Origin: Mycolicibacterium fallax
Lineage (GTDB): Bacteria > Actinomycetota > Actinomycetes > Mycobacteriales > Mycobacteriaceae
NCBI RefSeq assembly: GCF_010726955.1
Contig: NZ_AP022603.1
Coordinates: forward strand, 868,001-932,000
Reading direction: 5' to 3'
Length of the DNA: 64,000 nucleotides
The notes below the pieces were generated by a model. The model was not told the origin of the DNA. It did no database searches and saw only the letters and a list, made by a program, of their open reading frames with translations. Positions within the stretch are counted from its first letter, which is position 1. Each line of letters begins with the position of its first letter. The translations under genes were made by a program, and so were the position numbers. This document shows, in pieces, positions 32,945-41,435 of this stretch.

Positions 32945-35686
32945 GTGGTGCTGATGGTCGGCGTGGGCCTGGTGGCCGACGACTCCGCGCTGCGCGACGG
33001 CGTGCCGCCGAGCACCGTCGAGCTGACCGCGGGCTGGCGGCTGGCCTCGGCGCGCGACGTCGGCGACGACGGCGCGGCCATCTCCCGGCTCGGCTATCCC
33101 ACCGAATCGTGGCATCCGATCCGGGCGCTGCCCGCCACCGTGCTCGCCGCCCTGGTCGACGACGGCACCTACCCGGATCCCTACTACGGCAGCAACATTC
33201 GCGACCTGATCCCGCAGGATCTGTACCGGCAGGACTGGTGGTACCGCAGCACCTTCACCCCACCGCTGGGACACCAGCGCTACCGGCTGGAGCTGCCCGG
33301 CATCAACTACCGGGCCCAGGTCTGGATCAACGGCCAACTGGTCGCCGGCAGCGACGAGATCGTCGGCATGTACGTCAGCCACGAGCTCGACATCACCGAC
33401 GCGATCACCCCCGGCGCCGCCAATGTGCTGGCCATCCGGATCACCCCGGAACAGGCCGTCCAGGACATCGACGGCGTGGAGTTGGCCGACAGCTGGTGGG
33501 ACTGGATCAACTGGCGCGAGATCGGCTACCGCAGTCCCGTCGAGGACGAGCCCGGCGGGCAGTCCTTCGTCCCGGACCGCAATGCCGGGATCTGGAAACC
33601 GGTGCTGCTGCACGGCTCCGGCCCGGCGGTCCTGGGCCCGGCCACCGTGACCACCGAGCTGCCGCTGCCCGCCACCGACTCGGCGCGGCTGACCGTGCAC
33701 ACCACCGTCGCCAACGACACCGACGCCCCGGTGCGCGGGACGCTGCGCGCGGTGATCAGCCGGCCCGGCACGCCCACGCTGACCCTGGAACAACCCGTGG
33801 AACTGCGGCCCCGGGAGCGCCGCGCGCTCGCCTTCGGCCCGGACCGGTTCGGCGAGCTGAACATCGCCGACCCCGACCTGTGGTGGCCGTACACCATGGG
33901 CGAGCCCGCGCTGTATGACCTGCGGCTGGAGCTGCGCGGCCCCGGCGGGACGATCGACGCCGCCGACCAGCGCTTCGGCATCCGCACGGTGACCGGACAG
34001 CGCGACGAGGACGCCAGCTTCCGCAGGCCCGACGCCGGCGGCAACTTCTACCTGCAGGTCAACGGCCGCGACTTCCTGGTCCGCGGGGCCACCTACTCCC
34101 CGGACCTGCTCTACCGCGCCGACCCGGCCCGCGAGGACGCCATCCTGGGCTACGTCCGCGATCTCGGGCTCAACCTGCTCCGGCTGGAGGGCAAGTTCCC
34201 CGGCGAGCGGCTGCTGCGCCGGGCCGACGAGCTCGGCATCCCGCTGATGTACGGCTGGATGTGCTGTAACCAGTGGGAAAAATGGGACCAGTGGGATGAG
34301 GAGGACCGCCGGGTCGCCCAGGCCAGCATGCGCTCGCAGATCGCCTCGTTCGGCCCGCACGCCGCGGCGTTCCTGTGGGCCAACGCCAGCGACGGCCGCC
34401 CGCCGCCGGAGGTGCGCGACTGGTACCACCGGATCCTGGCCGACGCGCACTGGTCCAACGCCACCGTCGACACGGTCTCGGCGATGAACACCGACGAGGA
34501 CGGCAACCAGGCCTGGGACGGCATCCAGATGTTCGGCCCCTACACCTGGCGCCCGCCGAGCTACTGGTTCGCCGGTCGCTACGGCGCCGCCCAGGGGTCC
34601 AGCGCCGAGCAGGGCGACAACGAACACATTCCGCCGTACTCGAGCCTGACCAAGTTCCTGCCCGCCGACAAGCTGTGGCCGATCAACCCGACCTGGTACC
34701 TGCACGCCGGCTCCGACGAGAACAACGTCGTGCTGGACACCATCCGCACCGCGGTGATGCGCCGCTACGGATCCTCCCGCGACGCCAGGGAATTCGCGGC
34801 AAAGGCACAGCTGGCCCACTACGAATCCACCCGCGCGCAATTCGAGGCGTTCGCCGCCGGCGGCTGGGACACCCACAAGATGACCATCTACTGGATGCTC
34901 AACACCCCGTGGCCGTCGTTCTTCGGCCAGCTCTTCGACTACTACCTGCGCCAGGGCGGCGGCTACTTCGGCGCGAAGAAGGGGCTGCGGCCGCTGTCGG
35001 TGGTCTTCGACTCCTTCGCCACCGGCAACCACTCCACCGGCACCGTCACCGTGGTCAACCAGCGCCCGACGGACGCCGCGGACCTGGCGGTCCGGGTCCG
35101 CAGCTACGGGCTGGACGGCGAGCTGCTCGATGACCAGCGGGTCGAGGACCTCGCCGTCGCGGCCAACCGGAGCGTCGACGCGCTGCGGGTGACCCGGCCT
35201 GCCGACGCCACCCGGGTGTTCTTCGTGCGGGCCGAATTGCTCGACGGCGCAGGCAATGTCGTCGTCGACAACACCTACTGGCAGTCCCGGCAACCCGACG
35301 ACGTCGGCGATCCGCGCAACGACGACGCGTTCGTGCTCAAGCAGGCCAACTGGGCGGACATGACCGCGCTGAACACCATGGCCCGCACCCCGCTGGAGGT
35401 CTCCGCGCATCGACGCCCCGGCGCCGACGGCCGCACCGAGGTCACCGTCACGCTGGCCAACCCGACCGAGCAGATCGCCTTCTTCGAGCGCGCCGAGCTG
35501 CTGGCGGACCCCGACGGCGACGAGATCCTGCCGGTCGAATACAGCGACAACTACGTCACCGTGTACCCCGGGGAGAGCGTGCAGCTGACCGCCGACGCCG
35601 CCGCCGGAGCCCAGCCCCGCTGGGTGCGGGTCGGCGGTTACAACACCGACACCGAAGTCGTCGCCATTGCCGACGCCAATCGCTGA
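32945..35686 (+). CDS. Exported glycoside hydrolase family 2 protein (exo-beta-glucosaminidase/mannosidase-like)
   Basis: 913 residues from the GTG at 32945. The jelly-roll sugar-binding domain (WWYRSTF, GINYRAQVWINGQLVA, about 90-130), an Ig-like domain (about 215-330) and the TIM barrel (RGATYSPDLLYR onward) follow in GH2 order. A C-terminal Ig-like domain comes last. The closest layout is CsxA-type exo-beta-D-glucosaminidase; the expected acid/base NE motif is not clear (WANASDGRPPP). The true start is probably upstream: the frame opens at 32840 without ATG, GTG or TTG before 32945. An ATC at 32891 sits 6 bp after GGAG and would give a proper basic n-region (ASHTPRSPGPRLLAALL) for the export signal. 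Confidence 0.82.
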   Translation: MVLMVGVGLVADDSALRDGVPPSTVELTAGWRLASARDVGDDGAAISRLGYPTESWHPIRALPATVLAALVDDGTYPDPYYGSNIRDLIPQDLYRQDWWYRSTFTPPLGHQRYRLELPGINYRAQVWINGQLVAGSDEIVGMYVSHELDITDAITPGAANVLAIRITPEQAVQDIDGVELADSWWDWINWREIGYRSPVEDEPGGQSFVPDRNAGIWKPVLLHGSGPAVLGPATVTTELPLPATDSARLTVHTTVANDTDAPVRGTLRAVISRPGTPTLTLEQPVELRPRERRALAFGPDRFGELNIADPDLWWPYTMGEPALYDLRLELRGPGGTIDAADQRFGIRTVTGQRDEDASFRRPDAGGNFYLQVNGRDFLVRGATYSPDLLYRADPAREDAILGYVRDLGLNLLRLEGKFPGERLLRRADELGIPLMYGWMCCNQWEKWDQWDEEDRRVAQASMRSQIASFGPHAAAFLWANASDGRPPPEVRDWYHRILADAHWSNATVDTVSAMNTDEDGNQAWDGIQMFGPYTWRPPSYWFAGRYGAAQGSSAEQGDNEHIPPYSSLTKFLPADKLWPINPTWYLHAGSDENNVVLDTIRTAVMRRYGSSRDAREFAAKAQLAHYESTRAQFEAFAAGGWDTHKMTIYWMLNTPWPSFFGQLFDYYLRQGGGYFGAKKGLRPLSVVFDSFATGNHSTGTVTVVNQRPTDAADLAVRVRSYGLDGELLDDQRVEDLAVAANRSVDALRVTRPADATRVFFVRAELLDGAGNVVVDNTYWQSRQPDDVGDPRNDDAFVLKQANWADMTALNTMARTPLEVSAHRRPGADGRTEVTVTLANPTEQIAFFERAELLADPDGDEILPVEYSDNYVTVYPGESVQLTADAAAGAQPRWVRVGGYNTDTEVVAIADANR

Positions 35687-35708
35687 AAACTGCACTATCG
35701 TCGAAGCC

Positions 35709-36374
35709 ATGCCCGATCACGACATCGCCGCGGCCCGCCGCGAAATCTCCGACGCCATGCTCAAGGCCCTGGACCGCCGACACGAGGTGCTCGACGCCAT
35801 CGTCGAGGCCGACGATCACGCCGCCGCGGTCGACGCGCTGATCGCGCTGCTGGGCATTTCCCGCGCCGGCGCCGAGTCCGTGATGGCGCTGTCGTTCGAC
35901 CACGGCACCATCGACAACCGCCGCCGGATCGCCGCCGAACTGGAGGACCTGAACACCCAGCTGTCCTTCACCGTCGAACAGCGCCCGGCCAGCAGCGGCG
36001 ACGACCTGACGCTGCGGCCGTTCGCCGCCGACCGCGACCGCGACATCTTCACCGCCCGCACCGACGACATGCACACCGCCGGAGACGGCTCCGGCGCCCC
36101 GGCCGGCGGCATCGACGACGAGATCCGCACCGCGGTCAGCCGCGTCGACAACGAGGACGCGGTGGTCTTCATCGCCATCGAGGGCGAGGACAAGGTCGGC
36201 CTGGTGTTCGGCGACCTGGACGGCGGCGAGGTCAACGTGCGGATCTGGATCCGGCCCGAGTACCGCAAGAAGGGCTACGGCACCGCCGCGCTGCGCAAGT
36301 CGCGCAGCGAGATGGCGGCGTTCTTCCCGGCCGTGCCGATGGTCGTCCGGGCGCCGGGAGCAACCCCCGCGTAG
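35709..36374 (+). CDS. GNAT-family acetyltransferase with a GyrA-like N-terminal helical domain
   Basis: 221-residue protein. Residues 10-85 (RRHEVLDAIVEADDHAAAVD, LLGISRAGAESVMALS, RRRIAAELEDL) follow the pattern of the helical coiled-coil segment of DNA gyrase/topoisomerase IV A subunits, without the catalytic tyrosine domain. Residues 95-215 look like a GNAT fold with the acetyl-CoA loop RPEYRKKGYGTAAL (about 182-195). ATG at 35709, 22 bp after the GH2 gene. The last residues (FFPAVPMVVRAPGATPA) and the stop are encoded by the first copy of the 63-bp tandem repeat, so the original C terminus may have been altered. Confidence 0.72.
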   Translation: MPDHDIAAARREISDAMLKALDRRHEVLDAIVEADDHAAAVDALIALLGISRAGAESVMALSFDHGTIDNRRRIAAELEDLNTQLSFTVEQRPASSGDDLTLRPFAADRDRDIFTARTDDMHTAGDGSGAPAGGIDDEIRTAVSRVDNEDAVVFIAIEGEDKVGLVFGDLDGGEVNVRIWIRPEYRKKGYGTAALRKSRSEMAAFFPAVPMVVRAPGATPA

Positions 36375-36506
36375 GTGGGGCCGTCTTCCCGGCCGTTGCC
36401 GATGGTCGTCCGGGCGCCGGGAGCAACCCCCGCGTAGGTGGGGCCGTCTTCCCGGCCGTTGCCGATGGTCGTCCGGGCGCCGGGAGCAACCCCCGCGTAG
36501 GTGGGC
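36352..36506. repeat. 63-bp tandem repeats with a type I-E CRISPR-like 29-nt core
   Basis: A 29-nt element (beginning CGCCGGGAGCAACCCCCGCG) occurs at 36352-36380, 36415-36443 and 36478-36506, the last lacking its final G. Its reverse complement carries ACGCGGGGGTTGCTCC, the end of common actinobacterial type I-E CRISPR repeats. The two 34-nt intervals are identical to each other and nearly identical to the 3' end of the GNAT gene, so they are not diverse spacers. No cas gene is present. The array fills the 153 bp between the GNAT gene and cinA and holds the GNAT stop codon. Confidence 0.85.
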
Positions 36507-36527
36507 ATCCCGCGTAAGCTCCGCGGA

Positions 36528-37802
36528 GTGGGCATACGCGCGGGCATCGTCGTCACCGGAACCGAGGTTCTGACCGGGCGGGTCGCCGACCGCAACGGCC
36601 CCTGGCTGGCCGACCGGCTGCTCGAGCTGGGCATCGAGCTGGCCCACATCACCATCTGCGGCGACCGCCCCGCCGACATCGCCGCGCAGCTGGCGTTCCT
36701 GGCCGCCCAGGACGTCGAGCTGATCGTCACCAGCGGCGGGCTGGGACCGACGGCCGACGACCTCACCGTGGACACCGTCGCCGGGTTCTGCGGCCGAAAG
36801 ATGGTGCTGGACACCGCGCTGGAGGAGCGCATCACGGCGATCCTGCGCAAGCTGGTGACCCGGATGCCGGACCTGGACTTCGACGCGGTGCGGGCAGCCA
36901 ACCGCAAGCAGGCCGTGGTGCCCGAGGGCGCGACGGTGCTCGAGCCGGTCGGCACCGCGCCCGGGGTCGTCGTCACGCCGCTGGCCGCACCCACCCCGAC
37001 GATCGTGGTGCTGCCCGGCCCGCCGCGCGAACTGCAGGCCATGTGGCCGGCCGCGCTGGCCACCGACGCGGTGCAGGCCGCCATCGCCGGCCGGGTGCAC
37101 TACCGGCAGGACACCATCCGGATGTTCGGCCCGGCCGAGTCGGCGCTGGCCGAGGCGCTGCGGCTGGCCGAGGCCGAGATTCCCGGCTTCGCCGAGCTGG
37201 AGATCACCACCTGCCTGCGGCGCGCCGAGCTGGAGATCGTCACCCGCTACGAGCCGGCCGCCGCCGACAGCTACGACCGGCTGCGCGCCGCGCTGTGCGA
37301 CCGGTTCGGCGACGCCGTCTACTCCACCGACGGCGCCACCGTCGACGATCAGGTCGCCGCGCTGCTGGCCGGCCGCTGGGCGGCCACCGCCGAATCCTGC
37401 ACCGGCGGGCTGGTCGCCGGCCGGCTCACCGACCGGCCCGGCTCCTCGGCGTACCTGGCCGGGGGAGTGGTGTCCTATTCCAACGCCGCCAAGAGCGAGC
37501 TGCTCGGCGTCGACCCCGAGCTGATCGAGACCCACGGCGCGGTGTCCGAGCAGGTCGCCGAGGCGATGGCCGTCGGCGCGCTGCGGCGCTTCGGCGCCGA
37601 CATCGCGGTCTCCACCACCGGGATCGCCGGCCCGGGCGGGGGATCGGCGGAAAAACCGGTGGGCACCGTGTGTTTCTGCGTCGCCGCCCCCGACCAGCCG
37701 CCGGTGCTGCGCACCGTGCGGCTGCCCGGCAACCGGTCCGACGTGCGGGAACGCTCGACCACCATCGCCATGCACCTGCTGCGCCGGGCGCTGGCCGACT
37801 AA
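36528..37802 (+). CDS. cinA: CinA-like competence/damage-inducible protein
   Basis: 424-residue two-domain protein homologous to Rv1901. The N-terminal molybdopterin-binding-like domain ([20 protein letters not shown] at 4-23; [15 protein letters not shown] near 73-87) has the ADP-ribose pyrophosphatase-like fold of CinA. The C-terminal CinA domain ([22 protein letters not shown] near 286-307; [14 protein letters not shown] [19 protein letters not shown] near 364-382) has nicotinamide-mononucleotide deamidase activity in other bacteria. In mycobacteria CinA has been linked to isoniazid-NAD cleavage and drug tolerance. GTG at 36528 chosen; the frame is open from 36501 inside the repeat. Confidence 0.93.
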   Translation: MGIRAGIVVTGTEVLTGRVADRNGPWLADRLLELGIELAHITICGDRPADIAAQLAFLAAQDVELIVTSGGLGPTADDLTVDTVAGFCGRKMVLDTALEERITAILRKLVTRMPDLDFDAVRAANRKQAVVPEGATVLEPVGTAPGVVVTPLAAPTPTIVVLPGPPRELQAMWPAALATDAVQAAIAGRVHYRQDTIRMFGPAESALAEALRLAEAEIPGFAELEITTCLRRAELEIVTRYEPAAADSYDRLRAALCDRFGDAVYSTDGATVDDQVAALLAGRWAATAESCTGGLVAGRLTDRPGSSAYLAGGVVSYSNAAKSELLGVDPELIETHGAVSEQVAEAMAVGALRRFGADIAVSTTGIAGPGGGSAEKPVGTVCFCVAAPDQPPVLRTVRLPGNRSDVRERSTTIAMHLLRRALAD

Positions 37803-37818
37803 CGCCCGGCGCCGGGTG

Positions 37819-38964
37819 CTACCGGCTCAAGATGGTGGCCGAGGCGGTGCCCGGCGCGCCGTACACCTGGGCCAGCCCGACCCGCGGGTTGCCCGGAATC
37901 TGCCGCTCGCCGGCCTCGCCGCGCAGCTGCCGGACCAGCTCGTGCATCTGACGCAGGCCCGAGGCCCCGATCGGCTCGCCGTTGGCGATCAGGCCGCCGT
38001 CGGTGTTGACCGGGATCGAGCCGCCGATCTCGGTGGTACCCTCGGCGATCAACTTCTCCTGGTCCCCGTCGGCGCACAGCCCGGTCTCGGCCATGTGGAT
38101 GACCTCGGCGCCGGCGTCGGTGTCCTGCAGCTGCGCGACGTCGACGTCCTCCGGGCCGATCCCGGCGATCTCGTAGGCGGCCCGCGCGGCGTACACCGTC
38201 GGGGCGACGTCGGCCTGCGGCGGCGCGGAGGTGGCGTGCACCTCGTAGGCGCCGAAGGTGCGGGTGCGGATCTCGCTGGCCCGGACGAACACCGGCTTGT
38301 CGGTGAACTTGTGCGCAATGTCGCCGCGGCACATGATCACCGCGGCGGCACCCTCATCGGGTGCGCAGAACATGTACTGGCGCAGCGGGTAGTTCAGCGC
38401 CGGCGAGGCCATGATCTCCTCGACGGAGATCTCCTTGCGGCGGAACGCATTCGGGTTCTTCTCGCCGTTGCGGAAGTTCTTGTTGGCGACCCGGGCCAGG
38501 GTTTCCTCGCTGATGTTGTGGTCGTGCAGGTACTTGTTGGCCTTCATGCCGAAGAACTTGGTGGTGACGAACTGCCCGTTTTCGGCGTACCACTGCGGCA
38601 GCGCCAGCTTGGCCGGGTCATCGGTGAACGCGCCGCGCGGATGCTTGTCCAGGCCGACGGCCACCCCGATGTCGTACTTGCCCAGCCGGATGGTGTCGGC
38701 GGTCTGCTGGATGGCGCTGGCCGAGGTGGCGCACGCGTTGAACACGTTGGTGAAGGTGATGCCGGTCAGGCCGACCAGCCGGGTGACCGAGTCGGGGTTG
38801 GAGACCTCGTAGCTGCCGCCGAACCCGAACTGGATGTCCTTCCACTGCACGCCCGCATCGGCCAGCGCCAGCCGGATGGCCTCGGCGCCCATCTGCACGG
38901 CGGGCTTGTCGAACCGGCCGAACGGGTGCAGGCCGACGCCGATGATCGCAACATCGTTGGTCAT
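37819..38964 (-). CDS. Thiolase-family lipid-transfer/acetyl-CoA acetyltransferase protein
   Basis: 381-residue thiolase-like protein of the Ltp/SCP2 branch. The nucleophile region is VFNACATSASAI (about 74-85) with the active-site Cys. GGLIANGEPIGASGLRQMHE (about 322-341) holds the HG/NG-type catalytic loop, with His replaced by Asn-Gly-Glu as in Ltp-type aldolases. Proteins of this group, paired with a DUF35 partner, act as retro-aldolases or thiolases in steroid side-chain degradation. It is 7 bp downstream of that partner gene. ATG at 38964. Confidence 0.88.
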   Translation of the reverse strand: MTNDVAIIGVGLHPFGRFDKPAVQMGAEAIRLALADAGVQWKDIQFGFGGSYEVSNPDSVTRLVGLTGITFTNVFNACATSASAIQQTADTIRLGKYDIGVAVGLDKHPRGAFTDDPAKLALPQWYAENGQFVTTKFFGMKANKYLHDHNISEETLARVANKNFRNGEKNPNAFRRKEISVEEIMASPALNYPLRQYMFCAPDEGAAAVIMCRGDIAHKFTDKPVFVRASEIRTRTFGAYEVHATSAPPQADVAPTVYAARAAYEIAGIGPEDVDVAQLQDTDAGAEVIHMAETGLCADGDQEKLIAEGTTEIGGSIPVNTDGGLIANGEPIGASGLRQMHELVRQLRGEAGERQIPGNPRVGLAQVYGAPGTASATILSR

Positions 38965-38971
38965 GTCTCTC

Positions 38972-39400
38972 CTAGACGGGCTGGAACGCGAAGGTGACGA
39001 TCTCGTTGCCGTCGGCGTCGGTGGTGAACGGGATCATGGTCAGCTCGACCTGCTGGCCGAACTTCAGCTTGGCCGGGTCGTTCTCGGTCAGCCGGCCCTC
39101 GACCCGGATGACGGCGTCCTCGCCGAACCCGAGTTCCACCAGCCCGACGCCGAACGGCACGAAGTCCTTGCCGGTGGGGCCGGCGTACGGGGCCCCCGGC
39201 GGGAAGCCCTGGGTGGTCCAGGCGATCACGGTGCCGCGCCGGGGCAGCAGCAGCTCGCTCATCTGTGCGCTCGAGCAGCGCGGGCAGTGGTCCTGCACCG
39301 GGAATGCGGTCGCGCCGCAACTGCCGCACCGGCAGCCGATCAGCTGCGGGTTCTCATCGGGCCAGGTCGAGATTTCGGGCGCCAGCGCCTTGGTTGCCAT
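38972..39400 (-). CDS. DUF35 zinc-ribbon/OB-fold acyl-CoA-associated protein
   Basis: 142-residue protein. The N-terminal rubredoxin-like zinc ribbon has CRCGSCG and CPRC (residues 23-42); an OB-fold domain follows (RGTVIAWTTQGFPP, DAVIRVEGRLTEND). DUF35 proteins bind thiolase-family partners and complete their CoA-substrate site, as in the ChsH2-Ltp2 complex. Its gene directly precedes the thiolase gene. ATG at 39400. Confidence 0.9.
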   Translation of the reverse strand: MATKALAPEISTWPDENPQLIGCRCGSCGATAFPVQDHCPRCSSAQMSELLLPRRGTVIAWTTQGFPPGAPYAGPTGKDFVPFGVGLVELGFGEDAVIRVEGRLTENDPAKLKFGQQVELTMIPFTTDADGNEIVTFAFQPV

Positions 39401-39443
39401 CAGCCATCCTCATCGAGTGGAAATCACGTTCTCTTATTTGAGC

Positions 39444-39453
39444 ATACGTGTAT
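39444..39453. promoter_or_regulatory. Small palindrome upstream of the DUF35-thiolase operon
   Basis: ATAC-GT-GTAT is an inverted repeat in an AT-rich stretch 44 bp upstream of the DUF35 start. It could be a TetR-type operator. It does not match KstR or KstR2 sites. Confidence 0.3.
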
Positions 39454-39490
39454 CACTGAGCGGAAGTGACGTGCAGGCACGGATGTCGAA

Positions 39491-39536
39491 GCGGCCCCGG
39501 TTCGGCGCGAAGGCAAAGCTCCGCGCCGGACCGGGG
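39491..39536 (-). terminator. Terminator hairpin downstream of the alpha/beta hydrolase gene
   Basis: A 17-bp stem (GGCCCCGGTTCGGCGCG with its complement, one G-T wobble) and a 12-nt loop lie 36 bp past the hydrolase stop, between it and the DUF35 promoter region. Confidence 0.65.
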
Positions 39537-39571
39537 CCGGCGTCGTGGTCGGTGGCTGGCGCCGCCAGTGG

Positions 39572-40477
39572 TTACTGCGCGTCGAGCATCTGCTTCATCG
39601 ACCGCAGGATGTCCTCGGCCTTGGCCAGCCCGGCCAGGTGGCTCTCCCCGGGCAGCGGGATGAGCTCGGCGTCGGGCAGGATCGCCACCGCGTGCTCACC
39701 GTGGCTGAACGGGATGATGTGGTCGCGGTCGCCGTGCCACCAGCGCACCGGCACGGCGATGTCGGACATCCGGAAGCCCCAGTCCCGGGCGAACACGATG
39801 ACGTCGTTGAACGGCGCCCCGAGCTGCTTGCGGCTGCCGTTGAGCAGGTCGTCGAGGAACATCGCCTTGAACTCCGGGCGCAGCAGCAGCCGGCGATCGC
39901 CCTCGGGGGAGACCCGGGCGTAGGCCAGCAGGGCCGGCTCGGCGAACGGCTTGATCACCTTGATGGCCTGGGTGGCGACGAACCCGATCGGGGTGGCGGC
40001 CACCTCCAGCATCGGAGCGACCAGCGAGCCCAGCGACATCAGGCCGCCGCCGATCGCCTCCGGCCCGATGGTGGGGGCGACCCCGCCCAGCACGCCGGTG
40101 GCCAGCACCCGGTCGGGCATGGCGGCCGCGGCCGACAGCGCGTAGGGACCACCGCCGGACAGCCCGATCACCGCCATCTTGTCGATGCCCAGGGTGTCGG
40201 CGATGACCTGCAGGTCATCGGCGAAGTCCAGCACCTGCCCGTACCGGTGCGGGGTGGACGACCCGATGCCGGGCCGGTCGACCCCGATCAGCCGGATGTC
40301 GTTGAGCGCGGCGAACGCGCGCGCCTCCGGCGGGATCTGCCGGCGGGCGCCGGGGGTGCCGTGCAACCAGAACACCGGTCGCCCCTGCGGAGAACCGAAC
40401 TCCGCAAAACTGATCTTGCGTCCGCCGCCGACGGTGATCCGCCCCTCCAGCTTGGGGCGCTCAATTGGTGGAATCAT
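39572..40477 (-). CDS. Alpha/beta-fold hydrolase
   Basis: 301-residue enzyme. The oxyanion segment is FWLHGTPGARR (about 36-46), the nucleophile elbow VIGLSGGGPYALS (about 107-119, Ser in GLSGG), the acid Asp in WWHGDRDHIIP (about 245-255) and the catalytic His in PGESHLAG (about 277-284). Its substrate is unknown. The ATG at 40477 overlaps the stop of the upstream AraC gene in ATGA, so the two are translationally coupled. Confidence 0.88.
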   Translation of the reverse strand: MIPPIERPKLEGRITVGGGRKISFAEFGSPQGRPVFWLHGTPGARRQIPPEARAFAALNDIRLIGVDRPGIGSSTPHRYGQVLDFADDLQVIADTLGIDKMAVIGLSGGGPYALSAAAAMPDRVLATGVLGGVAPTIGPEAIGGGLMSLGSLVAPMLEVAATPIGFVATQAIKVIKPFAEPALLAYARVSPEGDRRLLLRPEFKAMFLDDLLNGSRKQLGAPFNDVIVFARDWGFRMSDIAVPVRWWHGDRDHIIPFSHGEHAVAILPDAELIPLPGESHLAGLAKAEDILRSMKQMLDAQ

Positions 40478-41379
40478 TTGCCGAGTGTCCCACGGCGGGG
40501 ATCGGACGCGGTCGGAACACTGCCGTTTTTGCGGTCCCGCCAATCCCGGCCGGGGCCGTCGGCGCCGCCGACCCGGCGCCGGTACGACGACGGGGTCTCC
40601 CCGCCGAAGGCGGTGAACGAGCGGGTGAAGGCACTGATGCTGTCGAAGCCGACGGCCACCGCGGTGTCGGCGACCGACTGTCCCGGCGCGGCCAGCAACG
40701 CCATCGCCCGCAGCATCCGGGCGTGCAGCAGGTAGGTTCGCCAGCTCAGCCCGATGCTGGCGTCGAACTGCCGCCGCAGGGTCCGCTCGGACACGGCAAC
40801 CGCGCGGGCCACCTCGCCGATGCTGACCTCGGCGAGGTGCTCCTTGGTGTAGGCCATCGCCGCCGCGACGACCGGGTCCGCCGAGGTGGGCAGGCTCAGC
40901 GGGGCCTCGTGGTCGATCGCGTCGGCGACCAGATCGCCCAGGGTCGCGAAGAACCGGTCGGACACCTCGTCGCCGGCGGGCCGGTCGATCGGCCAGCGCA
41001 GCGCGTGGATCACCATCTCCCGCAGCAGCGGTGAGACCGCCAGGATCCGGGCCCGGTCACCGCCGTTGGGAATCAGCTCCGGGTCGAACATCACCGCGAC
41101 GGTGCGCACCCCGGGATTCATGGTGGCCTGATGCTGCAGCCCGACCGGAATCCAGGCGGCCTGCTGCGGGGGCAGCAGATAGTGCCCGGCGGCGGTCTCC
41201 ACCTCCACGACGCCGCCGATCGCGTACTCGATCTGATGCACGTCGTGGGAGTGCCAACCGGTGATCAGCGCGTCACCCTCGTAGAGGTAGCTGCCCGCCG
41301 CCGCCCGCCCGCCGCGACGCAACTCGACGTGATTGGCCGATTCGGTCAAATATCTGTCCGACAGCGCAGAGACGGTCAT
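40474..41379 (-). CDS. AraC-family transcriptional regulator
   Basis: 301-residue regulator. The N-terminal cupin sensor domain (HSHDVHQIEYAIGGVVEVETAAG, about 43-65; PPQQAAWIPVGLQHQA) is followed by two C-terminal helix-turn-helix motifs (SIGEVARAVAVSERTLRRQF, about 185-204; VADTAVAVGFDSISAFTRSF, about 235-254). The tail is basic. It is the first gene of a two-gene unit with the alpha/beta hydrolase and is divergent from the amidohydrolase at 41436, the likely targets. ATG/GTG start at 41379. Confidence 0.9.
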   Translation of the reverse strand: MTVSALSDRYLTESANHVELRRGGRAAAGSYLYEGDALITGWHSHDVHQIEYAIGGVVEVETAAGHYLLPPQQAAWIPVGLQHQATMNPGVRTVAVMFDPELIPNGGDRARILAVSPLLREMVIHALRWPIDRPAGDEVSDRFFATLGDLVADAIDHEAPLSLPTSADPVVAAAMAYTKEHLAEVSIGEVARAVAVSERTLRRQFDASIGLSWRTYLLHARMLRAMALLAAPGQSVADTAVAVGFDSISAFTRSFTAFGGETPSSYRRRVGGADGPGRDWRDRKNGSVPTASDPRRGTLGK

Positions 41380-41435
41380 GGTGATCCAGGGTACAAGTGA
41401 AGGTAAGCCCCCAGCATCCTGCCCGAGGAGACCCC

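Noticed and set aside
36352..36506. Functional CRISPR array
   Set aside because: The intervals between repeats are identical, only three copies exist, the hairpin in the repeat is weakened and no cas genes are in the window.
39424..39440. KstR box upstream of the DUF35-thiolase operon
   Set aside because: On the minus strand AGAGAACGTGATTTC keeps AAC but misses three fixed positions of the consensus.
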